Assembly (NCBI GenBank): GCA_000827495.1
Contig: KN817590.1
Span: 145,473 to 209,472, forward strand
Direction: 5' to 3'
Origin: Hypholoma sublateritium FD-334 SS-4
Lineage: Eukaryota; Basidiomycota; Agaricomycetes; Agaricales; Strophariaceae
Length of the DNA: 64,000 nucleotides
Of this stretch, positions 35,500 through 47,181 are shown piece after piece (position 1 is the stretch's first letter; each line of letters opens with the position of its first letter). Made by a program: the position numbers and the translations under genes. The notes beneath the pieces were generated by a model. It searched no databases, was not told the origin of the DNA, and saw only the letters and a program-made list of their open reading frames with translations.

Positions 35500-35875
35500 T
35501 TGGCAGCTCGTTCTGAAAATGTAATAATTTTGTCCGCTGGGGCCCTTCATACAATTTCTAGCCATTATCCTTTTCACTCTTGTAGATATTACACTTTGGC
35601 AGTGAAACTTTGACTTCTCAGTAGCCTCACATGTTATCTACTACATCATTATCTTACATTTTCTGTACATCCTCAGAATGACAAGATATTTTCAAGTTGG
35701 GGAAGTGTTTCCAAAAATGGTCGGATTTCGGACAATCACCAACTTGGCCCAAATCGGCTACTGTGAAACACCCTAATGCCTGATTTCTGACGGGTATTCA
35801 CATGTTAAAGACCGACTCCTGCATTGGCTACGGAGTGCTCAGCAGGGGGCCGACAAAGAAAACATAAGCACTCAC

Positions 35876-36399
35876 TTGCAGGTCTTTCCTGGATCGCCAG
35901 GAAGCGGGAGGCCACATGCAATTCTTCGTCCGCGACAGAAAAGGCATGCCACTAATGGTTTCTTGTCTATGTCCATGAGCTGAGGCTGAGGCTGAGGGCT
36001 GACCCGCCCGGTGGGGTATGTTTGAAGCTGGACAGGCGGGGTCGGGGGTGGGGGGGGTTGGGGGCTGGGGGGCAGGTTGGGGATTACGCGTAAGTAACAG
36101 GCAGGGATCTCATATTGAGGGTGTGCAGGGAACAGTGCATAGCGCGGGCGTTCATCGACGGGGCTTGCAGGACGTAGTATGTTTTGGAGGGGCGGTAGCA
36201 CCTCATCTCTGTGTTCCTCTACATGTAGCGGCTGCTGCACAGTTTCCTGAGGCGCGGATTCGGCAGCATCGGGGGGAGTTGCTTGGGGTATTTCCTCCAG
36301 CTCGCCCAGTGTCTGCTCAATGAGTGATTCTGCCTCCATGCGATAGCAGCCTGGGGAGTGCTGAGGAAGTGCAACGTTTTTGTTCCTATGCGCGTACAA
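35876..36399 (-). pseudogene. Zn-cluster (Zn2Cys6-like) protein, truncated after four cysteines
   Basis: One exon of 174 codons on the minus strand. The middle is Pro-rich (PNLPPSPQPPPPPTPPVQ) and the C-terminus reads LVACLFCRGRRIACGLPLP then GDPGKTC, which is the start of a fungal Zn2Cys6 DNA-binding cluster of the mushroom type. A GTGAGT donor follows (35875-35870). The remaining two cysteines (normally in a short last exon) were not found in the next 350 bp. Likely an abandoned transcription-factor-like gene, though the last exon could be further away or displaced. Start at 36399 or the internal Met at about 36339. Confidence 0.6.
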
Positions 36400-37018
36400 G
36401 GCGCTGATAATTTAATCGTTCTTTAATCATTACCGATCCGCGCCTCCGCCGGTTCACACGCTAATGGCGTCGCGTACGTCCAGTGCAGTGTGCACACTAC
36501 TCTGACGTGTTAGACATGCCGCCTCCCAGGGGAGTACAGGTGGTGCATCGTTGAGCAAACGACCCCACTACATAATATTAATTCCCAGAGTCCTGCAGCG
36601 TCCAGTCCCTTTGTCGACGGGTGGGCGTCGGTGATATGATGCCATGGAATTTGATATGCTCCCGAGACACTTCCGCGCGCGAAGCCACAGCCATGTCTGC
36701 GCCGATGTTCTGGCTGGTTCTGGCATCTCTGGGGGGTGTCTTGGTGAGCTAAATTCTAATGCGACGGGTGCGCGTCGCACGCACCGTGCGATTAAGGAGC
36801 GCGCGTTTTTGTGCATCTCCATCCCGGACGTCCCTGCACGCTCTTCCCTACGAAACCGCCGCGCCGTCGTTCTGCCACTCTTCCCGGAGTTTCAGACTAT
36901 CCCTGACCCTGACCGCTATCAACGGGCGCGCGCTGTTTTAACCAGAGAGATGATTCCTTGTATCTATTATCAGGCACATTGTATATTATCAGGCACATTG
37001 TAATTCTTCGACTCGAAT
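36400..37018. other. Interval without a recognised gene
   Basis: A plus-strand frame at 36644-37003 (119 codons) has no family motif. A short ATTATCAGGCACATTGTA duplication lies at 36966-37002. Nothing else seen. Confidence 0.5.
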
Positions 37019-40000
37019 CTAAGCCATGCCCACAGAGTAGTATTCACGCCACGGGAATATTTCATCCGATATATCGAGTTTCGCAACGTCAGCCGAGTGC
37101 TGCTTCTGGAGCCATTCTTCCTCGTAGATTGCGCGTGGGCGGCCAGGCGGAGCAGGTCTTCTCGAAACACCTCCTTTATTGGTGTGGTTGATGATCCTGG
37201 GTACGGGGGCATTACCTCTCCTCGAGTACAAACCGTTTGCGATTTCCCTTTGCTTATCGATAAATCTGACGTGCTTGGTCGTGTCCGATCGGCGCCAAGG
37301 CAACTTCTTCACGTAGTAAACGCCGCGGGCAGAACCTTCCTCCACTTCACTTTCCTCTGAGCTCATGCCGTCTTTCCCCAACTTTTCCAGCAGTAACGCT
37401 AGCCACTTCCAAAGCGCGATGTCTTCTGGTGAACCGCCTGCTTCTATTTTTCATGCGATGATATGGTCGACAATTTTGCATCGATTCACGTATTTCTTCA
37501 GAAACTGTCAGATCGCAGGGTAGCAGACCATGTATTAGTACTCACAGTACTTCTTCGTGCATGAGCACGGGCTTTGGCATCGGCGGCAGCCTTCTCCGCG
37601 ATAAGTCGGTCCTCAATCTCCTGTTCTGTCTCTGCGGTCCCATCCTCCGCGATCTTCGCTTTAGTTTTCTGGTAGAAAGCTCGGCCATTCTCGATTCGCT
37701 TTCGGATGCGAGAGCGTAAAAACTCATCGCTGCACTTAGGAAGCCAGCTTAAATCTTCGTCTTTCATCTCATCGACGACTAGAGCCAAAAGAATTTGGAT
37801 CACTGCAACGTTCCAATCTGAGCTGATGGTCCCCTTCATATCAACGCGGAGGTCATTTGGATTGGGACCCCCCTTCGCCGTCTTGTTGAATAGGGCAACT
37901 TGATCGACGGTCGGCGGTACATGCACGTACCAATCGTCGTTGCTTTCAAGATCGAAAGCGCCTTGTATGACGGAGTTGATTACCTCCTATTCACCAAGCG
38001 TCAGTCAGAAAACTTTGAAGATGTATATAAAGCTTGAGTACTTACAGAAATCCCGTTCTTTGCGTCCTTGCTATGTCTCTTGGCCTCTGCAATGACTGCT
38101 GCGTTGATGAGTGACTGTCGAGACTTCTTTTCTGGCGACGAAGACGTTGTTGTCATGCCCAGGTTAGGAGCAAGGTTGGCCATCGCCTGCTGCACAGCGC
38201 CAACAATGAGGGCTTCAAGGTTGGTTAATTTGTCGGTGCTATCGGCCTTGCCTGTATCCGCGTCTTTGCCCTTGCTCTTGCCCTTGCCGGTGCCCTTGCC
38301 CTTGGGTTTACGGGAAGCACCTGCTTGGCCGTCATTATCCTCGAGCTCTGAGTCTGAGTCGTGTTCCGAGTCCGCGTCCGCGTCCGCGTCTGCGGCAGGG
38401 CCGCCACCGCCGGTATTCGTCTCCTCGTCCTCAATAGCCAATGCGCGTTTCAGAACAGGGATAGTCTTCTTATGTAAAGCTTGTTTCTTTGCTTTGATGC
38501 GCTCCATTAAGTCTTTTCCACCCGGGGGAATCGGACCAGGCCTGTCCTCATCCATAGGTTCCCCAGTTGACGGAACTGGGTCCGCCGCTTTCTCGTCCGA
38601 TGCAACTGGGTCCACCACTTTCTCTTTCGATACAGTTGAAGCAGGGGTGGTTGGATTAGCATGCTTTGTGTGCGTGGCCTTCCCTCTCTTCGCCTTGATG
38701 CGTTCGTTTACTGATTTCCTGACCGGCGTAGAAGCCTCAGCAGTAGGGTTTGTAGTTCCCTCTGCCGTGTTCTGATGGGGTGTGAAGGTAAGAGGAACAT
38801 GGTCACGACGATCTTCTTCCATGGGCCGAGTTGTTCCGGTTGGCGTGGAAGGCCTGACAGGAATGTTCAGACCAGGAGAGTCCTCATCCATGGGCTGAAT
38901 GTCCGTAGAATGCGTCGAGTTCGAGGTTGTGGGCAGACAATCGTCCGCGGGTTGGCCATTCGAAGCAGCTGTCGAGTTCGGAGATGTTTTCATGCGCTTT
39001 TTTTGCTGTAGCGCAATTGCAACCTCTCGGTCTTTATCTGCCTGTAAATGTCGCACTGAGAATCAGCATTGATAAGCACCATCGTCCAGATGTAGTAACC
39101 TTGATTTGTTCAAATTTTGCAAGCATTTCTTGCTGCGCTAGTTCCTGACTGCGACGAAATTCCTCTTGCGCCCTCTGCAAGACGTAAATCAGACTCAGGT
39201 ACGCTTTGTAAAGAGAGTGATTGTACCTTCATAGATTCTATTGTTGCCTTCATCTCTTCCTCCCGTTGCCTTGCTGTGGCGATTTCCAGCTCCTTCTGCA
39301 ACAGAGCAGCTTCTGCAACCTCGGCTCGCGTTCTTGCAGAAGTCGTATCTGCTTCCTGTCGCAAGTTTTGCTGAAAACATGGACCTATTGTCAGCTGCGT
39401 TGTGCGGGGTCATTGAGTTGACCGACCTTCAGCAATTCAAATTGGGCAGCCGTCTCTCGCTGGACCTTGGCTTGGCTTAATCGGAGCGCCTCGTTGTCCT
39501 TCTAAATCCCAATGAGAGTCTGCGTTTTTTGAGACAGAGATACACAGTCTTACCTCTATGGCCAGCAGGTGAGCCCTTAATTCTAGCTCGTTATCGCGAG
39601 CTTTGAGGCGCATTTCTTCCACAGCCCGATCCTTTTCCTGCACGGCAAGAGCCAACTTCGAAGCTCGTTGCCTCTCTGCTTCGACAACCTCAGCGTTCTC
39701 CGCGATCGAAGCCGTGATGCGCCTCTGACCGCCCGGTCAGCACTAGTCGGACTAGATATAGAGCATGACTTACCCACTCTTCCTGGTACGCTTGCTCCTT
39801 TTGCCTCGCCGCTTCTTCCATCCCAGAAACATATCGACCATATTCCGCTTTGACTTCTTCAAACGCAGCGGTCCTAGCCAAGGCTAAATCACGCTCGTGT
39901 TGCTGCCGTGTGACTTGGAGTGTGCTCATAAGCTGTTTATTGGCGGTTAGCGTTTGGCCGGACCTGTATTTGGTTGTCCCGCGTTCAAAACCGGGCGCAA

Positions 40001-40388
40001 CAGATGTCGACTCGTAGCGGTTCTTCTTGGAGGGGTGCTCGCGGCTATCGGAGGGCCTGCTAGGGATGCTGTGAGTCGAAGAACCAGAAGGCAGCGCGAT
40101 ATGTTCTTGCTCCATGTCATCGTCTTGGAGGCTGGCATCGTTTCTGGCGGTCTCGTGCTGGCGTACCGGCTCCATGGACGTCGAATTAGGCGTTGCTGTT
40201 CCGGATTCGCTGGCTTCATCAAAACTATAGTACGTTGGCGTCATTGCTTCGTCCTCGTCCCCTCCCTCTTGGTCCTCATCAAAAACGTCGTACTCCAACA
40301 TCTCATCGTCTGGGTTGGTGCTAACGTGAGCACTGTGGTTGTGATAGAGAGCACCGTGGTGGATGATCAGCCTTGTTTCGCGTTCCAT
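37019..40388 (-). CDS. Large coiled-coil, acidic protein of unknown function with an in-frame TGA
   Basis: Eight exons on the minus strand: 40388-39774, 39724-39554, 39501-39427, 39370-39227, 39174-39100, 39041-38046, 37986-37546, 37504-37019; every exon is a multiple of three and in phase. About 1000 codons. Residues 1-205 are acidic and disordered. Residues 206-360 are a long coiled coil (for example ERQRASKLALAVQEKDRAVE). The middle is Pro/Ser/Thr-rich, with acidic (DADADADSEHDSDSELED) and GKG-rich runs. The C-terminal block contains KRHSKDAKNGIS, the DW-V-PP segment and SSEESEVEE...KKLPWRR, a layout I associate with a multicopy mushroom family of unknown role. A TGA at 37453-37451 (codon 857) lies in the last exon while the frame continues with conserved-looking sequence for 144 codons. 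Divergent from the next gene. Confidence 0.75.
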
Positions 40389-40599
40389 AGTTATTCAGGG
40401 TACGCCAGACGCGGTGGTGCAGGAGGAGAGCCGCGATGAGTCTGCCCTTTGTTTTCGGCTCGGCCCGGCAGCAATGCGTCTCTTTCATCGCAATCCCTTA
40501 AATGATCATCAGCGTGTCTGCACCACCGTCGCTTTCTTTCGTGCATCTCACCTCGTCCGTTATTTACACTACCGCCTTCCACCTTCCCGTAAGGTCAAC
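40389..40599. promoter_or_regulatory. Candidate shared promoter of a divergent gene pair
   Basis: Only 211 bp separates the start codons of the coiled-coil gene (minus) and the 167-residue gene (plus), so both must be driven from here. Pyrimidine runs face the plus-strand start (40570-40590). No specific factor site can be named. Confidence 0.45.
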
Positions 40600-41221
40600 A
40601 TGGGCAATAGTCGCGTCTTCGTGCCCCCAACAGATTCTGTGAGTACCTCACGTGAGCATTTTCGATCCTGGATGTTTCTGATCGAGGTCGTCCATTGATT
40701 GGTCGAAGTCTGTGGATATGCGCATCCGTTCCCACATTTATCCCGCCAGTGGAGTGAAAGCTAGACCTGCTGAGATAGCCGCTAGGGCAAAATACTCGCG
40801 CCGAAAAGGATTGCGATATCCCTTCGCAGAAAATCATCTAAACGGAATATTCCAGCAGCACGTACACAATTGCCAAGTCGTGGGTAGAGATGGCGAGGAG
40901 GAAAAGATCTTCATGTTCTTTTTCAAGCGACACAACAAATTCAAGCAAAACCGTTCTTTGAACGCGTTGGTCCATCCTTCCGGAACGGTTGGTACCACTT
41001 CGAACCTCACCATCTTCTCCGACGTTGTAGTAATGCGGATGGGAAGGAACGGGCAGTATATAAACATGCGCGGTGGGGATGCGCGTACTGCGGATTTACT
41101 GATGGTCCAGTAAGTTGTGTGCCTATGCCTATGAAAATGACAACTGACGACTTTCAGATTTGCGCAGGACCGGGTTCACGAGAGCGCTCGTCCCCCACAA
41201 CACGCAGCTTACGACATCTAG
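40600..41221 (+). CDS. Small lineage-specific protein, unknown function
   Basis: Three exons, 40600-40638, 40709-41109, 41158-41221, total 504 nt, 167 residues, in phase with good splice sites. The sequence starts MGNSRVFVPPTDS. It has a conserved-looking core FKQNRSLNALVHPSGTVGTT then FSDVVVMRMGRNGQYINMRG and ends ARPPQHAAYDI. The core pattern (N-x-N...DVVVM+x...G-x-x-INMR-x-D) is one I associate with small repeated mushroom proteins of unknown role. No signal peptide or membrane segment. Placed head-to-head with the coiled-coil gene, which may mean co-regulation. Confidence 0.65.
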
Positions 41222-44119
41222 CTAGTTGATATTTGAGCCGTTTGATTGCAGTGCGATTGATTGTAGTGCGAGTGATTGTAGTGCGAGAGTATGCAGTAGA
41301 TCTGGAGTATTATAGAAAAAACGGTTTTTAGCATCCCCAAGGCCATCGCAGGACATGATTACGCACAACGGCTGCTGAAGTCCCACCGGCGACCGCCGCC
41401 AGCAGGCGATATAGTGATTCGTTGTGCTATATTTAGCTGAGAGCCCTTGAGTATGCTCGCCTCGTCATCGACCGCCGACTGCCTGTGTTGACATGTTGCA
41501 ATTGGGCGTCTTTCCTCTCTCTCCAGATGTAATCAGGCCTGCTTCGAGGTAGAATAAGCCGATCCTTCAGTAAAACGAACTGAAGCATGGCGGAGTTAGG
41601 CAGAGCAGCTACATGAGCGAGTGTCAGTGTAAGTGATATCTGACGTGCATAGGCACATTTCTTACTATGTGTATAGGCGAATAACACCGGCGCCTACGTT
41701 GCAGGAGACGTTTCGACATCGAGTCAGACTTGATGTACAGCGTGAGGTCTAGATGTAAAAAATGGGACGGGAGTATTTTTTGACCATAGCTGACCACGTA
41801 CAAATAGAGTGATCAAGACCCACATAGTGTACTCCTCCGCGTCGATCGCACCCCATCATGTTCTCACTTGCGGCTTCGGTCAGATGTCTGACGTGAACGA
41901 GAGCTCCAGGAAAGCGCGGCCTCAGAAGGAGCGTCGGTGCGCAAAGCCTAGGACGTGGATAAAACTTCGCAGCGTACAACCGCCCACGTATCAGGGCTTA
42001 TCGGAGACAGCAGAAGAAAAGCTATGCGGCATATAGGTCAGATTTCGAGAGAGCCTAAACGATACCGTGACTTACTTACACATAATAAAAACCAGGCGGA
42101 GACTGTCAACCATTCAAGATCTTGCTTTGGCCGAAATGAGCAGAACAAAAGCTGGAAGACGGGGCGGTGGATGGCGGCAGTGGATTGAGTTGAAAACGCG
42201 GCCGTGACCGGTGGGATGCTGCTGGTCGGAGAAGGGCGACTACTTGGTGGTCCGAGTCGAGATGAACAAGACATGTTGATTGATGTTTATTTCAAGTGCC
42301 GTTGCCATTGATGTGCCTTATAACCTCTTACCGTCTTGCTGCTACTATGTACTTATGCGCAAATTGCCTCGCTGAGCTCCGTCGACCTGCAAAATATGAG
42401 AACACGGCATGCGTCTGAATTCGCAACCTCCGCGCTGGCGAGAAAGGCAGGCTTCAGCGCACGGCGCGGCAGGTCTGTTGGCAGCTGGTCGCTGTGGAAG
42501 CCAAAGGCGGGTGTGTGACAGTGTGTGACACGGTATGGTGATAGTATGCTGATGGGGACGGCGATGGAAGACGACGCAAATGGACCCGTGGAGGCGGGGC
42601 TAACGGAGCTCACGATTTATGAGGAACTTTTTTCATACGCCGCGACAAATCAATTCCGAGGTCAGCGGCCAGCTTTGGCTCCCTTGCACAATCTCCGATT
42701 TCACATGGATCGACGTCATCTCGAAATGAAAGAGCTTTCAAGTCGGACGGACGCATCCCGCTAACTAACTAATGGCATGGACCACATACTAACGGGGCAT
42801 CGCGCCGCATTCGCGTTCGCCGAGATTCTACATGCTTCGGCGCCGCTACCTCGCTGTGCAATCAGCTGGTCATGATTCTCTTCCCAGGTCGAAGTTTTCA
42901 TGGAATTGCCTCGGGACATCCATTATATATGGTCAAAAAAGGTCCCTCCAAGCCGTAATCATTTAGGTGAGTTCGAACGTCCTATTCATTGCCTATTCCT
43001 AGAAAAAACTGGGCCAAACGATCTACTTAGGTCCCGCCGACCTTATCAGATATTATGTAAATATCAAATTTGATTTACATCCTGCAGCATTCACACGCAC
43101 GTGCATAGCCACTGATTAGATAATTTTAAACTAGACGACACGCCAGGCGCCCCGCTCGTTGATTATCGACCTCAACACCATCGCCGCCAGCTCTATCTTC
43201 CTATAACTTCTTCTTCTTCTACTTCTATTACTAGATCACCTCTGATTCTCAGCTTGTTCCGCGCCTACAACCCTAAACTGCACCCACTTCCACCCAACAA
43301 CGACTCACCGCTTGCCTGTTCAAACTCCAAAACTTCTCTCCCAGGTGTGTGATTGCGGCGTATGTTCCACATCTGACGTGTTTTCTTTGTTTAGGGCCTG
43401 GCTTGTCTCTGCGGATTCGAATGGTGCGCACAAAACATGCGTCGCGGCCATTGCCTAAAAGCGACGCACCGTAAAGAGCTGGCTACGTTGGCCGACCGGG
43501 GACGGCACGCATGCCCCCAAAAGGTGCGTAATTTACTGCGTTTATACCACACATGCTGACTTGCACCGGGGACCCAGCTTGACAATTACTGGACCGTATC
43601 ACTACGCGGACGTCCTGGTCCTCGTCGTGGCGTTCTTTTAGGGCACCCGGACTGCGCACCGGAACCCACCCATCTTCCGCGCAACGCCCATCCAATCCTC
43701 CGCACCGCCTGAAAACCCACCAATGCCCATCTAACACCCTTAACCCGCACCTCCGCGTACTGCTCCGAGAGTTGCCATGTCGTCTCAGTCAATGGAGACT
43801 AGAAGCCCGCAGACAAAAACATAATGCGCGCCGGATGCTTGCGTCCCCCTGGGACCGCCCACGTCGCGCCCAGTCGCCCCACTCATCTGCGCCCAGCTGC
43901 GCTGTCACAAGCTTGTGCCGCCGCTATTCCTCGCAGAGACCTGGCGCCACAAAATCTTCGCCCTCGCATGAGTATCGATGCCCACCGCGCCGCCGCAACG
44001 CCTCGGAGGCAAACGACGAAGATGCAACACAGCCGAATACGCGAGCCCGCACGGCGTCAAATATTCCATTCTGGGCGCCGTTCCCAGTCAATTGCGTCCC
44101 ACAGTGCCCGCCTCGTGAC
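41222..44119. other. Long interval without a supported gene
   Basis: At 41235-41300 a short GTGCGATTGATTGTA/GTGCGAGTGATTGTA tandem (three copies of about 18 bp) is visible. Frames 41809-42188 and 42525-42764 show no motifs. A TTCTTCTTCTTCTAC run lies at 43205. The region 43400-43770 is GC-rich with paired open frames on both strands but no family match. Confidence 0.5.
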
Positions 44120-45317
44120 AGTTGGGGAATTTGTATAAAAAGAGGGTATCAAGTGCAGGAGTTGGAGATCTTGGTTCAGGATCGTGAGTCCCTTTCAATC
44201 CAGTTGGTTTCGTTCGTTATGAACAATCCGTACAGAACGTCAAGCGTCGAGGTGGATCCAGAAATACATTTCACAGTTTGGCGGCGATTCCACCAAAGTT
44301 ACCACGTAAGCCTCTTCGGTGGTCCCAGATATAATTTGGTTGCTTACGAAAAATCAAGCTGTGGTGAGTCTGCGGGTGCAGTATCGGCCTCTCTCCAAAT
44401 GCTTGCAAACGGCGGAAACACTGAGGGTCTCTTCCGCGGTGCATTCGTGGGATCCGGTTTCCCCATCCCCGTTGGTGATATCATCAATGGCCGGAAATAT
44501 TCCGACGCTCTGGTCGAAGACACTGGATGCTCCGGTGCGGTCGACACGCTCCAGTGCCTCAGGAATGTGCCATACACAACTCTCAAAGCCGCTGTTCATA
44601 ACTCGCCAGGAATTTTCGACTACCAGGTACGCCAACGTGTTTTGCTTCAACGTGCTCCATTGTTGATAATTATTTCTAGTCGTTATACCTGGCATGGCTT
44701 CCCAGGACTGACAGTGTGTTCTTGACCGACAACCCGCAAAAACTTGTTGCAGCCAGAAAGGTCGCCGCGATCTTGTACATCGTGGGCAACTGCGACGATG
44801 AGGGCACCCTCTTCCTCCTTGGCCAACGCTAATGTCACTTCCGACGCCCAGTTCAAAACATATATCCACAAAACCTTCCTACCCGGCATCACAAACGCTC
44901 AAACTACCCAAATTGCGACCTTATATCCTTCCGATATTACCCAGGGCTCTCCATCCGAAACTGGAGTTTTGAATGCAGTCACTCCCCAATTCAAGCGTTT
45001 TGCTGCGTTCCAGGGCGACAGCGTCTTTCAAGGTCCCCGCCGTTGGTTGCTCCAGTACATCGCCAGCACCCAAAACGTCTGGGTATTCTGTACGTATACG
45101 CCACGTTTGCGCTGTGTTTTTGTACCGATTCGTTTATTTTAGTGAGCAGACGCCTAAAGCTCTTGCCCGTTCTTGGCTCCGTACATGCCTCCGATATCCT
45201 GAACATATACGGCGGGGGAGAGATGGGCGACCACCTGATCCGCTTTGTGAACCTCGACCTTAAGCGAGCCTTTTCTCGCTTTAGGGCGGCAGCAACCCAT
45301 GACGCCACCGCACCTTA
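44120..45317 (+). pseudogene. Type-B carboxylesterase/lipase, truncated and frameshifted
   Basis: Alpha/beta-hydrolase fold esterase remnant. Recognisable pieces in order: SAGVGDLG (44151), RQASRWIQKYISQFGGDST (44240-44297), CGESAGAVSASLQMLANGGN (44362; nucleophile Ser kept, but the usual Trp before GESAG is Cys), CLRNVPYTTLKAAVHNSPGI (to 44624), WLPRTDSVFLTDNPQKLVAA (44694), then after a one-base shift near 44815 NVTSDAQFKTYI ... TPQFKRFAAFQGD, and after an intron RRLKLLPVLGSVHASDILNI then YGGGEMGDHLIRFV. The N-terminal third and the end after the last motif are missing. Introns are retained. Secreted esterases of this family have about 540 residues. Confidence 0.85.
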
Positions 45318-45963
45318 GTACCCATCGACGAAGATACCAAACCCTGCTGCCACGATCCTTCATATCCACCGAATGACGCCGTGAAACCCGGATGAGCATC
45401 GCTGATCGCGTGCGCGTTGCTCCTGCCACCGCGGTGCCTCCGATCCAGCGAAGAGGGACGGTCGGCGATGAAGGCGCAGCGGCCTACGAACATCCACATT
45501 TACCTGGGAATTGCTCCACGCCGCCGCCCGTCTCCCTACAAACGGCGGCAACTGTCCGGTATAGGAACTTGTTGATGGACGGATTAGAGCATCTTGGCTG
45601 GTCGATATTAGGCTAAATTGCATGTAAGGCTTCTCTTCTCGCAAGAGCTGTGTAGATTTCTAATCGTCGCTCCTGAATGAATCGAGGAGAATGCACCTTA
45701 GTCTCGTGTATTCGTTTCTGACATCGGTGCGCAGATATTATCTCGCAGGCAAAAATTGCGGCATCGGTGATGATTTCATTGACTTTGTACAGGATCCCCA
45801 ATAGTAAGGGCTCCCGGTGCCCAAAGCGGGCACCGCACTGATATGTAGGCAAGTTTTCATATCGCGTGAGGAACGCCAGTGATTGACATGCCTTTCTCTA
45901 TTAGACAAGTCTGGTGACTTAGTAGGTTAACATGTACAACAATACAAGCAGAGCAAATCAACA
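45318..45963. other. Interval without a recognised gene
   Basis: Open frames at 45154-45644 are antisense or read-through products of the esterase remnant. Nothing else seen. Confidence 0.5.
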
Positions 45964-46818
45964 CTACTGTGCCCTCGTACGCTTAGACTGAACTGCCCTC
46001 CCAACGGCCGCTTCCTGTTTTTGTTGTTCAGTCCGTGCTCGACTACAGGTGTATTTAAGCTCCAGACGGATGAAATCCGCAGCTGGCCACCAATCCGCAT
46101 AATCTGCCAGGCTTGGGAATTTATCTGACGCCTACCACGCAGGTTAGAAAACAGAGGCAGTTGGTGTCGAAAAACACCCACCAAGGCTTGAACAGTCTGT
46201 AAAGACTCAGCGGACTGCGAGGAGAACTTTTGCGAAGTGTCGAGGTGCTCTTTCACGGCGTGCTTGATGAACTTCTGATCAAATTATAAAGCGTGAGTTG
46301 GGCACTTAGGGAAGCAGATTCATAAATACCTTGAAGCGCATATAATCTGCAGCGGGCCAGCCCAGTTCTGTCTGCAAATTATAGCCTCCACGCGACGGCC
46401 GTCCCGCCTCCCCTGCGGGTTTGGGGATCAGCCCATCGGATTCGGATCCGGATTCGCTATCCTGAGGGTTGTGATCCGAAGGAGCTTTGCTCACGCTGCG
46501 CGCGCGAGAACCCCCTGGAGCCGGGCTAGATCTGGATGGAGGGGTGCTAGGACCACGATTGAGGGGAGTTTTTCCCCTACTGCTCCCCCGAAAACGGACG
46601 CGCGAGCGTTCGTGGCGATCTGGCCCCGGTGCGATGGAACTTGTTGCAATTTCCTGGGTGGCCAGAAGCTTTGGCGGCTGATGAATGGTAATTTCTGTCT
46701 GTGCAAGGAGGATAGGAAGGGTGGGATGCGGAGTAGCAGTATTGTTGTTGGGGTCGTAGAAGGGTGGTATCTCCCAACTCAAAGATGAGCGCTTTGTACG
46801 CGTCGGTCCAGAGTCCAT
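45964..46818 (-). CDS. Small lineage-specific protein with a repeated W-PAAD motif
   Basis: Three minus-strand exons, 46818-46330, 46274-46182, 46131-45964, total 750 nt, 249 residues. Residues 1-140 are low-complexity, Pro/Ser/Arg-rich (PGGSRARSVSKAPSD). The C-terminal 100 residues form the conserved-looking part: GYNLQTELGWPAADYMRFKK, a helical stretch with SSQSAESLQTVQAL, then KFPSLADYADWWPAADFIRL and a basic tail ending SKRTRAQ. The phrase W-PAAD-aromatic-hydrophobic-R appears twice, suggesting an internal duplication. I associate this layout with a family repeated many times in mushroom genomes; function unknown. Intact; no upstream partner recognised. Confidence 0.7.
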
Positions 46819-47181
46819 TTTAGCAGTGGATTTTGTGGGAAAATTAGAGCAGCGCTACTAGTTTATATATACCAGGACGGCACGTGGCCTGCTCGCTCAA
46901 TCGCGAGAGACAAATCTAAAGGCTTATTGAGGCTTTTAGACAAAGGGAATTCGATGGGAATAAGGAAACCATTGACAGTATCGGTTCGAAAGACCCAATG
47001 TACCACATCTATCGAAAGACTGTTTTGTACAAGTTTTGTAGAGAGTCACCGGACTGGGAAATAAAGAAGAAAAGACGCCGACTGCTATAAATTGACTACA
47101 AAGCTAATTTCCGATACAGCGTCCGTCCGAAAATCAAAGTTTTATCATCGAACGCAACGACAACTTCTACAAATCATCCAC

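Noticed and set aside
38068..38775. 235-codon plus-strand frame with hydrophobic segments
   Set aside because: Antisense of the low-complexity exon of the coiled-coil gene.
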